64,000 nt of DNA, from NCBI GenBank assembly GCA_036873755.1, contig JAVTVY010018922.1, forward strand, positions 1 to 64,000. Reading direction: 5' to 3'. Of this stretch, positions 36,354 to 49,829 are shown one piece after another. The DNA is from Hanleya hanleyi. Lineage: Eukaryota; Mollusca; Polyplacophora; Lepidopleurida; Hanleyidae. Position 1 is the first letter of the stretch, and the number at the start of each line of letters is the position of its first letter. A program made the translations under genes and the position numbers. The notes below the pieces were generated by a model. That model had not been told where the DNA came from. It made no database searches and saw only the letters and a list, made by a program, of their open reading frames with translations.

Positions 36354-38004
36354 GGGAACTGGCCATTGATTACGAGTTTTGGTCTGCTTGCGTGCTATGG
36401 AAATTGGGACTTGCCATTCAGGCCAACTTAAAAATGTTTGCTTTCTGCGAATAACATTCTCAATTATGTTTCAGCCTATTTCCGCCAAAGTACGGATACC
36501 GAAAGAGTACTGAAATATAACAGCACTGAAATTTTACAGTTCTGACACATTGCAGTACTGGAACAGTACCGGTACTGATATACATTAGATGAAAACATCT
36601 CAGCTCAAAATATTACATTGAAGCATCCCAGTTCAAAATATTTCCCTGGATTAAAATATAATTCTTGTGAAATATGACATTGCGCTGCGCGTTTTTAAAA
36701 TTTCAAGATCGCGCAAGTATTTTAAAATAGCACGAGCATTTTCCAATTCGCGCTAGAAACACTTTTCAAAATCGCTCAAGCAAACTATTCATATTGAATT
36801 TCTTTTCAGCAGAGGACTATTTTATCTAGTTCTACTAAATTTTTGCACATTTCGTTCACACTATCGCATGTTTAGTCTGAATGGATTAATTGAACTGACC
36901 TTAACATAATTGATAAAATATGGATAACACGAGGCAAAATACCAGTACGGTACAAATAAATTAGTTTGACATGAAAAGTTTCATTGTGACGCCTAGACTT
37001 CTGCCCCAGAAGCTGCGAAAGTTCGACAAAAGTTAACAGGAATCATCATATGGAATTTGCAATTAATGATTAATTTAATTTTGTGCGGTTGAGCTTTGTG
37101 GAACGAAAATCAGATATACCGGTAGGCGAAAAGTGGTTCGCGCAAGGATCCGTTGCGCAATTTTAAAATATTGGCGCAATATCGTTTTTTTATTTTTTTT
37201 ATTTTAACATTGTGCAAATATTTTTTAATTGCGCAGATTAAACAAAACGCGCGTAAAAAATTACCATAAGTACAATCTCTATAGCCTAAGAAGCACCCTT
37301 CACCGCCCGATCATTGAATATGACAGACCCACCTTTACGTCGGACATGACCAAGCCCATATTTCACTTTGGAGTGGCTATGAATACGTATAAATGGTTCT
37401 TTTGTGTCAAATATGTCTATATTGTTTAGTTTAATCCTAATATGAGGTGCTTGCATACCATTGTGAAAAGATTCTGCCTGTCCTGAATAATTCCCCGAAT
37501 CCCCATGTTCTGAGCTCCAAAGTCGCATGAGCATGAACGTGACAGGGAGACGACTCCCTAACACCAGTAGGGGGCGCTTTAGGCACCGTAACGTTTACAA
37601 GCAGACGGCACAGGGAATGACAGGGAAAGCACGGAAGTTTGAGCTCCCAAGAAAGACAGCGGAAAACGTATTTTTTGCGTGACAGTGAAGTATTCTGTGC
37701 TAAAAACGAGGACAGGGAGGCTGACGATTTTCAGATCAAATAAGGATGAGTGAGACTGCGAGTTGGTCGAGCGCCAGGCCAATCCAATGAACCAGTGAAC
37801 AACAACAACGCCATGATGAAAATCAAGTTGCGAGTTCAAAATGCATTCACCCTACTAAGCCAAAAGAATACATCCCAGATATAACCAGGTACCGTATCTA
37901 CATATATCGGCTTAAGTTTTATTTCTATCAGCAGCACATTGTAACAGCTTCTCTGATCACAGCTACTCCTAATTCAACAAGCTGAACCCTATAGGCCCCT
38001 ACTG

Positions 38005-38047
38005 ACATTTAATTTTGTGATATTGACAATGTCACAAAATTAAATGT
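38005..38047. repeat. Near-perfect hairpin
   Basis: ACATTTAATTTTGTGA is followed within about 10 bases by TCACAAAATTAAATGT. No gene is nearby in the sense of an exon; it lies in the large SLC1 intron. Confidence 0.85.
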
Positions 38048-38076
38048 TCAGATTGTTGAACTAAGTTACTCTCGGT

Positions 38077-38343
38077 TAATAAGCCATATCGTAATCTCAG
38101 AAGTACCTCATATTACCGCATACTGGTAGCATGTAGCCAGGCGCGAGACTGAGGGACAGGTTCACGTACATGTGTTTTTCACAAGAGCCAGGAAAGCCAT
38201 CATCTTGGGAAGCGTACTTGCGCTAAAATGCTAAAATTATTCCAACCCTGGCGTTGTTGGCTCTCGTATGTGCGTGAACCTCCCTTCAGTCTCACGCCTG
38301 GCATGAATATGCGGTACTTCTGGGATTACGATGTGGCTTATTA
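38077..38343. mobile_element. Fold-back MITE with TAATAAGCCAT ends
   Basis: The left end TAATAAGCCATATCGTAATC pairs with the right end GATTACGATGTGGCTTATTA. Inner pairs are CAGAAGTACC/GGTACTTCTG and GCCAGGCGCGAGACTGAGGG/CTTCAGTCTCACGCCTGGC. It is about 267 bp and non-coding. Confidence 0.8.
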
Positions 38344-39567
38344 GTTGGTGGGGGTTATTTTTGTGGGGGGGAGGGGGTCTTCAGTGTGCTTATTCTACAG
38401 TTAATTTTCAGTCTCATCAATTTCAGGGCATCTTTCGGGCATTCTTCCGGAAATTTAATTTCCCAAAATGTTCTTTAAATGTTTTATTCTTCGCAAGGCC
38501 CCCTACACCGGTCATTTTGATTTCATAATAAAAATTTCATGATAATTCTATTTCATCAACATTTAAAGAAAACTGTAAACTGTCATTCTCTCCATCTTCG
38601 TATTAATCAAGTAATATTCAATTTAGCATGTTTGAAGCAGAGAATATCATATGTTCGAGTTCAATATTTATATTCATCTTCTGAAGGGGGAGTGGGAGGG
38701 GTGCATTACCGGTACCTGATCCCATTTACTAGATCCTGACCGGGGAGGGAGGGAGAGACTGCTGAGCTTTTTAGGACATGGGATGACTTTTTTACCTGCG
38801 TCAGGGTGTGTTCATAATGTTTGTATTTCAATATAGGCTACCGTACAAATTCAAATTCTTTATTAGAGACGAACTCGGAACATGTGCATGAGAAGATTCA
38901 ATATAATTTGCTACAAGTGATAAGGTACATGTACATCATGGTTTAACTGTTCAAACTGAATTGTTTCATAAACCTACATGTATATTCAGATCAGTTTTCA
39001 AATAGAAAATTGAAAATTGATAACAGTTTATATCTAATGTACATACATGATATGGGAAACGCAATACTGGCTGTAACTGATAATTGCAACTTTCCTTCCC
39101 AGAAGACATGGTTTTACTGTCCAAACATAATCAGTTGCTAATCATAGATGAAAGACTGGATCAAATTGAAGTTGATTGATTGAAAATTAGAGATATTAGA
39201 ACTGTTTTTGTTCTAATGTATTGTGCCTATAAACAAAGATGAAATTGCAGATTAGAGTTTAAAATGTTAAGTTGATTGGTAGTAAATTACAGAATACAGG
39301 TATGTATTTGTTCTGATATTGTATATTGAGATAATAATAATGGGGGGGGCAGGATTTTTTTGAATGTTAGGTTATCACATTTTCCAGTTTTAAAAAAGGA
39401 GGAACTTTCTTTGTTGTACACATGTAAGTTTTATTTTGTTGAATTTTACCTGGTCCGTTAAAACAAAGTTGTTAAGTGTTAATTGTGATTGACTGCTACT
39501 AAATACCAATTTATCAAGAGTTCCTAACATTCAAATGTGATTTGTGACCATTTGTGACAATCATGAT

Positions 39568-41648
39568 ATCCCTTACTGCTTTGAGGTGTATTTGAGGTGT
39601 ACTTGAGGTGTAGTTGAGGTGTACCTGTGAGGTGTACCCTCAGATATTATGAGGTGTATTTGAGGAGTAGATGAGGTGTAGTTGAGGAGTAGATGAGGTG
39701 TAGTTGAGGAGTATCGAAATATGCAAATTAGTACACCTCAATGAGGTGTACACCTCGGGTGAGGTGTACCCCTCGGGTGAGGTGTACCCCTCGGGTGAGG
39801 TGTACCCCTCGGGTGAGGTACTAGCTGAGGTGTACTTGAGGCATATCCAATTTTGAAAAATATATTCATACCTCCATTGAAAATAGGTACCAGGCATATT
39901 TGTATTCTCATTTTTTAGTGAACACCGCTCAGTAGATTGATCCCCATCCTCCTCCTACAATAAATTTTCTGCAGCATTTTTCGCTACAAAGCCTACAACT
40001 AACATATGAGCAGCCAATGAGCAGCCAAACTTGAAAGTAGGGGAAGGTGACTGTGTATGTCGGAAAATGGTAGCACCACACTTATAAAGGAGCTTTAACA
40101 TTGGCTCACAAGTACTTCAATTGCCACACAGAGTATTCCAATGCAAAAGCATACAAGGGACCAATGTATTTGGGAAGTGACAATTAACATATCCATTTTG
40201 GAAATATATCTGGAAGGTTGACAACATATCCACAGGTGCCAAAGTTTGCATGAGATTAACAATAGTTTCTCTGTAAATTATACAACAGTGCCCATTAACT
40301 GATTGCTATGATAATTTGAAGTGAAGAATGTTACAGCAAGTTTTGGTTTGATGTATTAGTTTCCTGGTGTCAAAATAATAATAAAAATTGAGTTTACATA
40401 ACATTTTTCATGTTGTTCAGAAGTTCAGGAGGTGTAGGTAATTTAAAAGTGAGGTACATGTTTTTTTGACAAAGTCAAGGAGGTGTACTTGAGGTGAAGG
40501 TAATTTAAAGTAACATTCGTGCCAGAATGATGATCCAGCATAGACATGTAGAGAGGAAATTAAATTTAATGCCATGTTCAGCAATATTTTGTCTATTTAG
40601 CGAGTATGAATAAAAGATTGTGCTGGCAATTATTTACAATAAGTGGATGGTATATTACATGCTCAATTTCATGACAAACCTTTCCACCAAGTCCACCAGA
40701 TATCTTGGGTGTAGGTGGATAACTGTATCTTATGTTCATGCCAAGCTTGTTACGGTGGAGTGTATATTTGTCTACTTGAGGTGTAGATAAATTATGAGGT
40801 GTAAGTACATACTTGTATACTTTTGTACATGCATATTTTAGCAAAGTCCATGAGGTGTACTTGAGGTGTAGGTAAATTACAAGTATATATTTTGACAAAA
40901 ATCATGAGGTATCACTCACTGTTAATTATTAATTTGTTAATTGAACAAGGGCTGTACTTATTTCAAACTGTCAGACTGAATTGGTGTATGTTACAATAGA
41001 ATATTAGACTAAGGCAGGAACATCCAACTGAGACATAGAGTTAAAAAGTATTAAGAAAATAATAAAAGAAGAGCTCCAGCTGAGAATGTATATGCAGCTG
41101 ACACAAGAAATAGCAGAAGTAGATTTTATGTATTGTAAACTGGAAAACAAGGTATGACCTGTCAAGTGTTCACATGTGTCACTATGGTTCTTTTATTCAT
41201 AGAGGGTGTATGAGATTTACAGTTAGCCAACCCATTTATTGATTTATTTTAAAATATAGCGCTTGTGAAGATCTTAAATGAACTAAGAAATGTACTTTGA
41301 AATATAAATAAAACATTTAGTTGATGGGCAGTGAAATCTGTATGGGAAGCCAAGGTAAACTTTAGATGTACGGAAATTACAAGTATATTTTGACAGTCCC
41401 AGAGGTGTACTTGAGGTACATGTACATGCATAGTTTGGCAAAGTCCATAAGGTGTACTTGAGGTGTAGTATATAACATATCTATTTTGACAAAGTCCATG
41501 AGGTGTACTTGAGGTGTATACACCTTGAAAAAGAAAATGAGGTGTACACCTCAGGTACACCTCGACTACACCTCAAGTGAGGTGTACACCTCAGGTACAC
41601 CTCGACTACACCTCAACTTGAGGTGTACACCTCAAGTCTGTAAGGGAT
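39568..41648. mobile_element. Palindromic element built from GAGGTGTA units
   Basis: The ends ATCCCTTAC (39568) and GTAAGGGAT (to 41648) are inverted repeats. The left arm (about 39580-39840) and right arm (about 41395-41636) are made of GAGGTGTAC/GAGGTGTAG units. Local palindromes such as GAGGTGTACACCTC are included. Internal copies of AAGTCCATGAGGTGTACTTG occur near 40845 and 41490, with related forms near 40470 and 41445. About 1.5 kb of AT-rich centre has no gene. Frames over the units give spurious YTSPEG peptide repeats. Confidence 0.75.
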
Positions 41649-42604
41649 TTCGCCATTCTAATAATCTGCTGAAGAAATAAATAATAGATAATACAGGATC
41701 TTTGCAATGTACAGTAGTCTGATTGCTGTTATCCAAAGAAAGACCAAAATGCATGTACATTAATGAAAATACTTGGTTAGCTAATATGAGCAATCTGTTG
41801 TTTCCATATATGCTACCACCCTTGGTTTTGAGTTTGAGTGAACAAAACAATAACAATGTGGAATAGAAAGATATTAACATACAACGCACATATCTTAGAC
41901 TTGGGATTTCTGTTGACAACCACTGTCAACCGAGGTTTCACTTTCTATATCTATCTTATTACTACAGATGTGGACATTGCAAAGCCGGATATGAAATCCA
42001 TCATGATATATTGTGGTCCACAGTATGAAGGCTTACTCAGATGCTGGTGAAGATCTTGCAGTAAGTAAATCACTTCCTGTCCTACTAGATTTCTGTGTCT
42101 TAGAACTCCATTCTAGTAACTCCTGGGATCCATCAAAATGAATTTCATTTTCATATGGTTAATTTGGAAATTTAAATACTAAGGCTTGTTTCAGATAATC
42201 ATTATCATAATAGCCTTCAGGCTGCAGATTGAGAAGCTTGATATTTCTTACTAAGGCATTAAGTAGATTGGTGGGAGGGGGCGGGGACAATTTTCAACCT
42301 TAGTTATTCCAGTAAACAATGGTAAAATGTTTCAGAGAGTGAGAGAGGCATCCCCATGGCCCATCTTTCATCTGATTGCCTAATAGGCAGACTGTTGAAG
42401 ACAACAATAATAGTGTACTTGGATTAATATGTTCTCTACCTCAGTTGAGAGAATCAGCCAAGTCAATAACAGCAGAACAGGAGCAGAAGAACTTCACTGA
42501 TCTTTTGATATGGATCAAAGAGGTGGAGGAGGTATCAAAAATTAGATTATGGGGGGGGGGGGATTTGGCTTAATGTCACACTCAAGGTTGTTTCACTATG
42601 GTGA

Positions 42605-42671
42605 CAATCAGTTTTGGTTGGTAGAGGAAGCCGGAGTACCCGGAGAGAACCGCCACCCGTCAGCGACTAGA
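42605..42671 (-). repeat. SINE central-domain fragment
   Basis: The words GGAAGCCGGAGTACCCGGAG and AGAACCGCC then CCGTCAGCGACTAG correspond to the central part of the tRNA-headed SINE at about 56520-56690. There the tRNA head lies on the minus strand. No head is visible here. Confidence 0.55.
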
Positions 42672-45044
42672 ATAGGAAGATATATTCTTGGTTTGAGGAA
42701 TTTTGAGAAGGAGAATGTAATTTAAATTTCTAGTTCAATATGATTTCAAGATACAAAAACGATCTGTTGTGACTCTGGCTCCTAGAAAATGTGTGAGAAA
42801 TTGAACAAAGTCTCTTTTGTCCACAGGGACCATTTTGGGATATTCCACTTCTTATTAAGAACACAAAAGAGCCAGCACTGTGGCATTTTGGTATGGGAGT
42901 ATTTGTTGTTTCAGTTGAGAGCTTGAATGCACGATCTCGAAAGTTTTGTACAAAGAGTACCAATATGCAGAAATCAATCTCCTGGTTAATGAATGATGCT
43001 GCATGTACAATTCAAAATGCAGAAAAGCAGAAAAATTCAGTCAGTAATTGTCCTTTGTCCTGTCTCAAACATGTGTGCTACATGTACCTGTAAGATTTAC
43101 AGTTGGGTGGTCTCTCATGTAAGATTCTATAGTTCAAGCCTTTCTATTACTGAAAGGCACCCACCCACTGAGACTCAATCGTTCTTGTTCCCAGACAGAC
43201 TATTCCTCTCCTTTGTTTTGTGACACTTACATGAAAGATGGGCCACATGGGCTACATTTGTGTTTTTTACTTTATGAGCTCAGCTATGTGACTCTCCAAC
43301 TATTAATGTAATTAGAATTTCACATACATATAAATTGTCTAAATATTCCTAACATGTTGCAAGATTATTTATCTTAAAATTTATTGGATTGTTAATATTG
43401 TGGAATACAAAGATAAGCCCTATTCATATACATCTAAATGGCAAATAACCAATTTTATAACCTGAATTTTCAACTCAACCAGGTCAGGGATACTGCCAGA
43501 TCCTGAGTGAGATCCTGTGAGTGTGATAGCTATCCACTGAAGATGAAGAGGGCATCCCATATTTTGTAAGTACATTTTACAAATTAATGAAAATAATATT
43601 TCTTCCTGGTTATATAACATTTAGGAATATACATTTATGTGATGCTATCATGATATTATCAAGTTAATCTATATGTAGCATTAACTTTTCTACCAGGGCT
43701 GCATAACAGTAAATATTACATGCTGTGTTCATCACTAAATACCATTCACTGGTATATCACCCACTGTTGTCATTTGAAAAAACAACTGGAAAATGTTTAT
43801 CCCTAAAATTGTCTGGCCTGGATGATGGCCTACCTAGATTTTGTGCAATAACTTTAAACTCTGTTTGGTTCTGTGTCTGGGGAATTATTATCTGCAATAC
43901 ATTCCCAATGCAGCTTGCTGAATGATTCCAGTGGGTAATATATCAATGAAGACAAGTGGTGTGAAAATGGTGCTTTGAGTCACAGGAGCAGGGATGAGGC
44001 ACTGACCTGAGAGGAGTGACGGAGGAGCGGTTAGGGTCAGAGGAGGGGATGGCAGGGCAGGGTCACTGATCAAAGGGGAGAAGAAAAGGGCATGGTCGAA
44101 GGAGGAGTATACAGGGGCAGGGTCAGAAGCGGGGAAGTTTCAAAACCAGAAATCATTATCAAGGTGCCAATCAGAATAATGTGTATGACTGCCATGTTTA
44201 CTTTCATAGCTATAATTTGTAGAGCCCATGTTTGATGAGACATGACTATTTGTAAAGAGTCATTGGCACATTTAACCCAGTGATACTCACTTGATACTCA
44301 TAGAGAGAGGGATTTACCATACCCATTCCATTCCAATCATCATTTATAATAAACAACTATGTATTTAGATGAGCATTTGGTTATGTTATTAAGAGGATAA
44401 TAATTTTGAAAATTTCAATGCACATGCTTTGCTTACGTGTGTCATAGCCAGACATTCATTATTTAGGCATTAAACATAGAATGTATCATCCGTCTCATAA
44501 ATCAGTCTTAAAACTTTCTTTTTTACCCATTTATTCCAGGTTGAATTCTGCATACAGAGGCGGGAGGGGGGGAGTTAGTAAGAAAAATCTGATTTTCTTG
44601 TGCATGTGATACTTGAATGCTCCCTAGACTACAGTTGTATTTTTTATCGGATCAGGGTGTTGTCATCAATATTGTTGAAAGAACAAATAATTACTACATA
44701 AATATAACCGAACAGGTCTTATTGCCTGAGCATATGTATCCTGAATTATCGCAATTTCTTGTCTTTCAGATTGCAACTCCAGTCAATGTGATTAACTGCT
44801 GAAGCAGAACAAGGAAGTCATCTGCTCCTACAACATTTCTGACCAATCCTGTCTGTCCAGGGAAGAATCATGGGGCAGAGTTGAGAGATGCTTATTAAAT
44901 ACTTGTGCACATCAATAACCTTCAACATTTTATCATCACAGCAAATCATTACCATACATTGATTATATGCTCCATCATGTTCATCGTTGCTGGAAACACT
45001 ATAATTGACATGTTATTACCTTGATGAAACATACTCTGACATTC

Positions 45045-45090
45045 AACAATTGAGAGAGAGAGAATTGAGGTTTAACATCGCGTTCAGCAT
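45045..45090 (-). repeat. LINE/SINE tail fragment
   Basis: The reverse complement reads TGCTGAACGCGATGTTAAAC then CTCAATTCTCTCTCT. It matches the 3' tail of the RNase H LINE at about 6450-6500. Confidence 0.65.
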
Positions 45091-45379
45091 TTAACAATTG
45101 ACTGTTTATACATCCGTTCAAATAAATTGAATTGTGTATGATTTTGCAAGTATCAGCATGTATATTCAATATACAGTGAATACAATAAAGTGTAGCTTTT
45201 GAATTGCTGGCCTCGTGTAGTTCAGTGTAATGACCCCACACCCTTTGCACTAGTCAATCCGAACTTCAAACAGTGCTGTTCAAAACTCTTCCAAGGGGAT
45301 AGGTATAGGGTGTGTTCATGTATGTATGGCATCTTGCTCTTCATTGTATTAGGGCATCTGAGCTAGGACTGTACAGTGT

Positions 45380-45935
45380 AATCGTCATTGGGTACCCCAC
45401 ACAACACTCTGCGGAAAAACAAGCTTCATCAGTCTGTGCGTTGACGTCGAGTAAGGACAAGTGATAAGACTGTCATTAAACTACCCCATCATAACTGTGC
45501 CTAGAGAGAGTTATCCCAATATCCCACACAATGCTATTTGTCAGACACTATCCGCACAAGGGCACAATGATGTCACAGGTCAAAGGTCACCAGGAAGTGG
45601 CCTCGATTCCAGCTCACATCTCATCCAAAGATCGAAGGTCACACCACACATTCCAGTTGCTTTGTAGCTTTCATAGAATTGAAGTCCTGAATGTGCATGT
45701 GGCGATGATTTACCATGACTGGTCAAAAGTCATCCAGAAGTAAGTTTGATCCCAGGCAGGCCAGGCGGTGAGAGATTGGACAGTAGGCCTTCTGTCAAGT
45801 GGTACCCCACATGACACACCGCCTGCCAACACCTCTTTAACGAATGTGCATGCACACTGATGTTGCAGGTCAATGATTATTCGGAAGTGACCTTGATTCA
45901 TTGAACCTGAGCGGGTATTCCAACATCCATGCCCT
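45380..45935 (+). repeat. Diverged tandem repeat with an AGGTCA direct repeat
   Basis: Units share GGTACCCCACACAACAC (45391), ATCCCACACAATGC (45521) and GGTACCCCACATGACAC (45801). They continue through ACTGATGTTGCAGGTCAATG-type and GGAAGTGACCTTGATTC-type words. One unit contains the exact DR1 AGGTCA-A-AGGTCA at 45577-45589. Confidence 0.6.
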
Positions 45936-46138
45936 GGCCATGACATAATCAAACAGAATAATACAGTGCAATACACTTGCTTTACTTCTAGCCTTGAATA
46001 AATGTCAATACATTATACTCCTTAAGTACTGTTTCAGTTTTGTTTTACTATTGTGTATTTCCAGTACAGTTATGATGACATTATTTTATAGACTTTTTTG
46101 TGGAGGGACTCCTGCAAGAATAGTTTATAAGTGTTTGA

Positions 46139-47215
46139 CCCTCAATATTTAAAGATTTATATATATATAAAAAAAACAGAACTAAAATATTTCATACTGA
46201 TACAGTTCTGAAATATTACCGTAATGATACAGTACTGAAACAGTACTAAATCAGTACTGTTTTATATAAGTTCTGTTTCAGTGCAATTTCAGTACTGTTT
46301 CAGTACTTCAGTAGAAATGAGGTGAAACAGTTGACACTATTTTTGCTGTGCATGACAGTATAAGCTGTTACCGATCAGTCACAAGTAGGTAACCTATCAG
46401 TAACAGGTCTGTAAAATTACATAGGTAACCTACAGGTAACTAATTGGTGACCTATTGGTAACATACCAGTAGCATGCTAGTTACTGATCGGTAACTGATA
46501 TAACTTGATAGGTAAACAAATGAATTCAGATAGATAGCTAAGCTGTTACCGATCAGTCACAAGTAGGTAACCTATCAGTAACAGGTCCGTAAAATTTCAT
46601 AGGTAACCTACAGGTAACTGATTGGTAACCTACTGGTAATGTACCAGTAGGATGCCAGTCACTGATCGGTAACAGGTCTGTAAAATTACATAGGTAACCT
46701 GCCAACAGCCTATAGGTAACTGATAGGTAACTGCTTAGTAACAGAGCCGCTGAACATACTAAAGGATATGGACTATCCTTTACCTATAGGTAACTGCACG
46801 GTGTTTGGTCTGTGACTGATCGGTGGCTGAACAGTAACTGAAACGACTTAAAAGCAATAGGTAACCTATCGGTCTCATAGCAGTAACAAGACAGTTACTG
46901 ATCGGTCACAGGTTGAGAATTGATCAGTAACAGGTATGAAAAAATAGGTAGGTGACCTATTAGTAACCAATAGGTAACTGATAGGTAACTACTGAGTAAC
47001 TGAACCACCTAGCATTTCATGAGATATATGCAATATCAGTAACCTATATGTAACTGACAAGTACTGCTCAGTTACCTACCAGTTACCTATCGGTGGACAA
47101 CTGAACAGTACTGTAAGGGGACCTTAACTACCAGTACTGCTCAGTTATCGACCGATAGGTAACTGGTAGATAACTGAGCAGTACTGCTCGGTGAAAGTTT
47201 GCCTGTGTACATTCA
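46139..47215. repeat. AGTACTG and GGTAACCTA/CAGTTACT minisatellite (mirror of 33.6 kb)
   Basis: 46180-46330 has CAGTACTGTTTCAGTACT-like units, related to 36500-36590. 46370-47205 has dense GGTAACCTATCAGTAACAGG-type units, including a direct duplication of AAGCTGTTACCGATCAGTCA at 46362 and 46542. It ends at CGGTGAAAGTTTGCCTGTGT, the inverted form of the left edge of the 33.6-kb array. Confidence 0.85.
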
Positions 47216-47966
47216 CAGGACGCCAGTCAGATAAATGAAATGCCTCTGAGTACATGGCAGTGTGACTAACGTCACAGGTCCTACGAAGTAGGGTAGGCAT
47301 TAGGACTCCGATGAGCGCTGAACGCTTGGAAATCCCCCCGCCCCAAGTTGAATCTTGTCTATATTAAGATGGACACAGCCCAAGTTCGAATCACCAGTGA
47401 TTTTCATCAAAAATCACCAGAAATTTTCATCAAAAGTAGATCAGTTCAGAACTGGCTGGTAACAGTCTCCTAATGCACCTTCATGCAAAAAATCAAGGTT
47501 CTGATGTCAACGGTTCTCCTTATTTTGCCGACGAAATGATTCGGATGGACTCACCGACTACCGGACAATTTAGGCCGCTCGTTGGATTCCAGTAAAATAA
47601 AAAATATGCCCATGCTGTTGCTCGACCGGTGAATACAGGCCCTTTCGTATATACCACTTAGATACCTATCTCCATGAATTTGAATGTGCCATTGCATATA
47701 AGCCGTTATTACTTGTCGATATAACATAATAAACGGTCTATACTCACTGACATATCAAACTGATAATAGAGAAGAAAAGCAACTCGGAGTAGGGATGACA
47801 ATTTCATTTTGTATATTTCGCTATTAGTTATAGCATCTTCAGGTGTGAGCAAGTTACAAACAGCTGAGCTGCAACTCGGAGTTGCTTTTCTTCTCTATTA
47901 TTGGAAAATCATCAATGGTTCCAATAGATATCAAACTGACAATGTACATTTCATCTGTCTAACATG
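47216..47966 (-). repeat. Minus-strand copy of the 'CCTACGAAGTAGG' family
   Basis: CACAGGTCCTACGAAGTAGG, AGAACTGGCTGGTAACAGT, AATCAAGGTTCTGATGTCAA and ATTTTGCCGACGAAATGATT are reverse complements of the 31-kb units. At about 47776-47903 there is a separate small inverted repeat in which GAGAAGAAAAGCAACTCGGA pairs with TCGGAGTTGCTTTTCTTCTC. Confidence 0.75.
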
Positions 47967-49829
47967 AGCAGTGTGACTAACGTCACAGGACCTACAAAGT
48001 AGAGTAGGCATTAGGACTCGAACGCGAACTGAACTCTTGGAAATCCCCACCCTCAATTGAAATTCTGCCTATATTAAGATGGGCACCGCCCAAGTCAGAA
48101 TCGCCAGTGATTTTCATCAAAAATCACCAGAAATTTTCATCAAAAGTAGGTCAGCTCAGAACTTGTTGGTAATAGTCTCCTAATGCGCCTTCATTCCAAA
48201 ATAAATAACGATCGCCGATTTAATTTTACAATTTTTTAACTAAAGGAAACAGATTGAATAATAAATGTTCAGTAGATTTCAAGCTTTACGTGTGAAAATA
48301 CATTTACATCTCTTTAATGGTTTTCAGTGCCCTCGTCCAGGATCAAGACAACTTTTTGAATCACATTATTTTCCCAACAATACAACAATTTTTTATATAT
48401 AGTAATATAGTAGAAAGGTAGCATTTATGTAGTTTACGGTAATTCAACTCAAGACCAACACCTTCTCTGCACAAGATAATAATGATTCTATGTCATTCTT
48501 CTGAGCATAACCGGTACAAAGACGAATAAATAGCGTCTCTACATCACGTTGTTATCTAGATATATGAGAGAACACATTTTGGGTATCGGCAATCTGATGA
48601 ATTATATTATATAATATTCACATTATATTCTATGGCGGTTGATCGGTGATTTTCTTCATTGATAAACGTTAAATCACCTCAGCTTCGTTGTGTGAATCGG
48701 AATTGCATTGCTGTGACACACCAACACACTCCGTGGCAGTGATTCTGTATCCCCTAATCAAGGAATCAAAATGGATCAAGATTTGAAATGACAAGAAAAA
48801 TTTAGACATATTTTGTTTACACATGTAATTTTTTGTTTAAATTATATCCAAGCGTGATATATAGTCAATATTCAAGAGGTACAAAAAAAACCTCAAAGTA
48901 TGTGCTCATATTTTCACATCATGATCAAAGTTACTTTATCTAGTTAAATTCTACCCAAAGAAAATAAATTAAGACCCTTTAAACATGCCGTCATGGCTTT
49001 GTTTCACCCTCAGTAAACTTTTATCATTGTTGCTCACACAGACTAATCTGAAGGATGATATCACATCTTTCTTTCTTCTGCTGGGTTATTGCACCAGGCT
49101 GACTTAATTGGTTGATGTAGGATATTTCACCACCAGTGGGGAATTTGACCTGAATTTGGACCCTGATGTGGTCAGTGATGAAATGTTTGGATGTGAAATA
49201 CGATACACGTTAAATGCCACAATATACTGAATTGTGTGTATTGAGCCTGGCAAGTTGGTAATAGCGGTGTAGATAAATGCACTAACAGATGATGGAAAAT
49301 TAGCATTTCCTATTTCATAAAAACAATTACGGATGGCATATCCCACCAGGTTTTGTACTGTGTTATATATACAGTGAAACATACAGCCAAGGGTGCCCGA
49401 TGGGCATGACAGTGCACCCGCTGAGCCATCAATAAATAATAAAAAATAATAATTATAAATCAAATTTTCATCAGAATTCGGTCAGCTCAGAACTTGCTGG
49501 TAACAATGCCCTAATGCACGTTCATGCCAAAAATCAAGGTTCTAATGTCAACGGTTCTCCTTATTTTGCCGACGAAAGGATTCGGATGGCCTGACTGACT
49601 GACTGCCTCACTCAAAACCGGACAATTTGCGATCTGTAGTCCACTTCGTAGGAATAAATTGGTATCCAGAATCCAGCAAACGGCTGAAACAAATGACTAA
49701 AAACAGGTATATGTCTTACTCATATCCAACAAATGGCCAATATTCAATAGCACACCCAGATTATGTATTCATTCATCTAACTGGCATCCAACAAATGGCC
49801 TTTTTAGGTGAATCATCTAAAGATACATG
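47967..49829. repeat. 1.86-kb repeat unit, copy A
   Basis: Begins GAGCAGTGTGACTAACGTCA and runs through GATCGCCGATTTAATTTTAC, CGTGATATATAGTCAATATT and GCACCAGGCTGACTTAATTG. It ends at the next GAGCAGTGTGACTAACGTCA (49829-49830). It contains minus-strand family copies at about 47985-48190 and 49470-49660. The long minus-strand frame at 49104-49463 has no recognisable domain. Confidence 0.8.

Noticed and set aside
39640..39897. Protein with YTSPEG repeats on the minus strand
   Set aside because: It is a direct by-product of translating GAGGTGTACCCCTCGG units, and the same units are palindromic and non-coding elsewhere.
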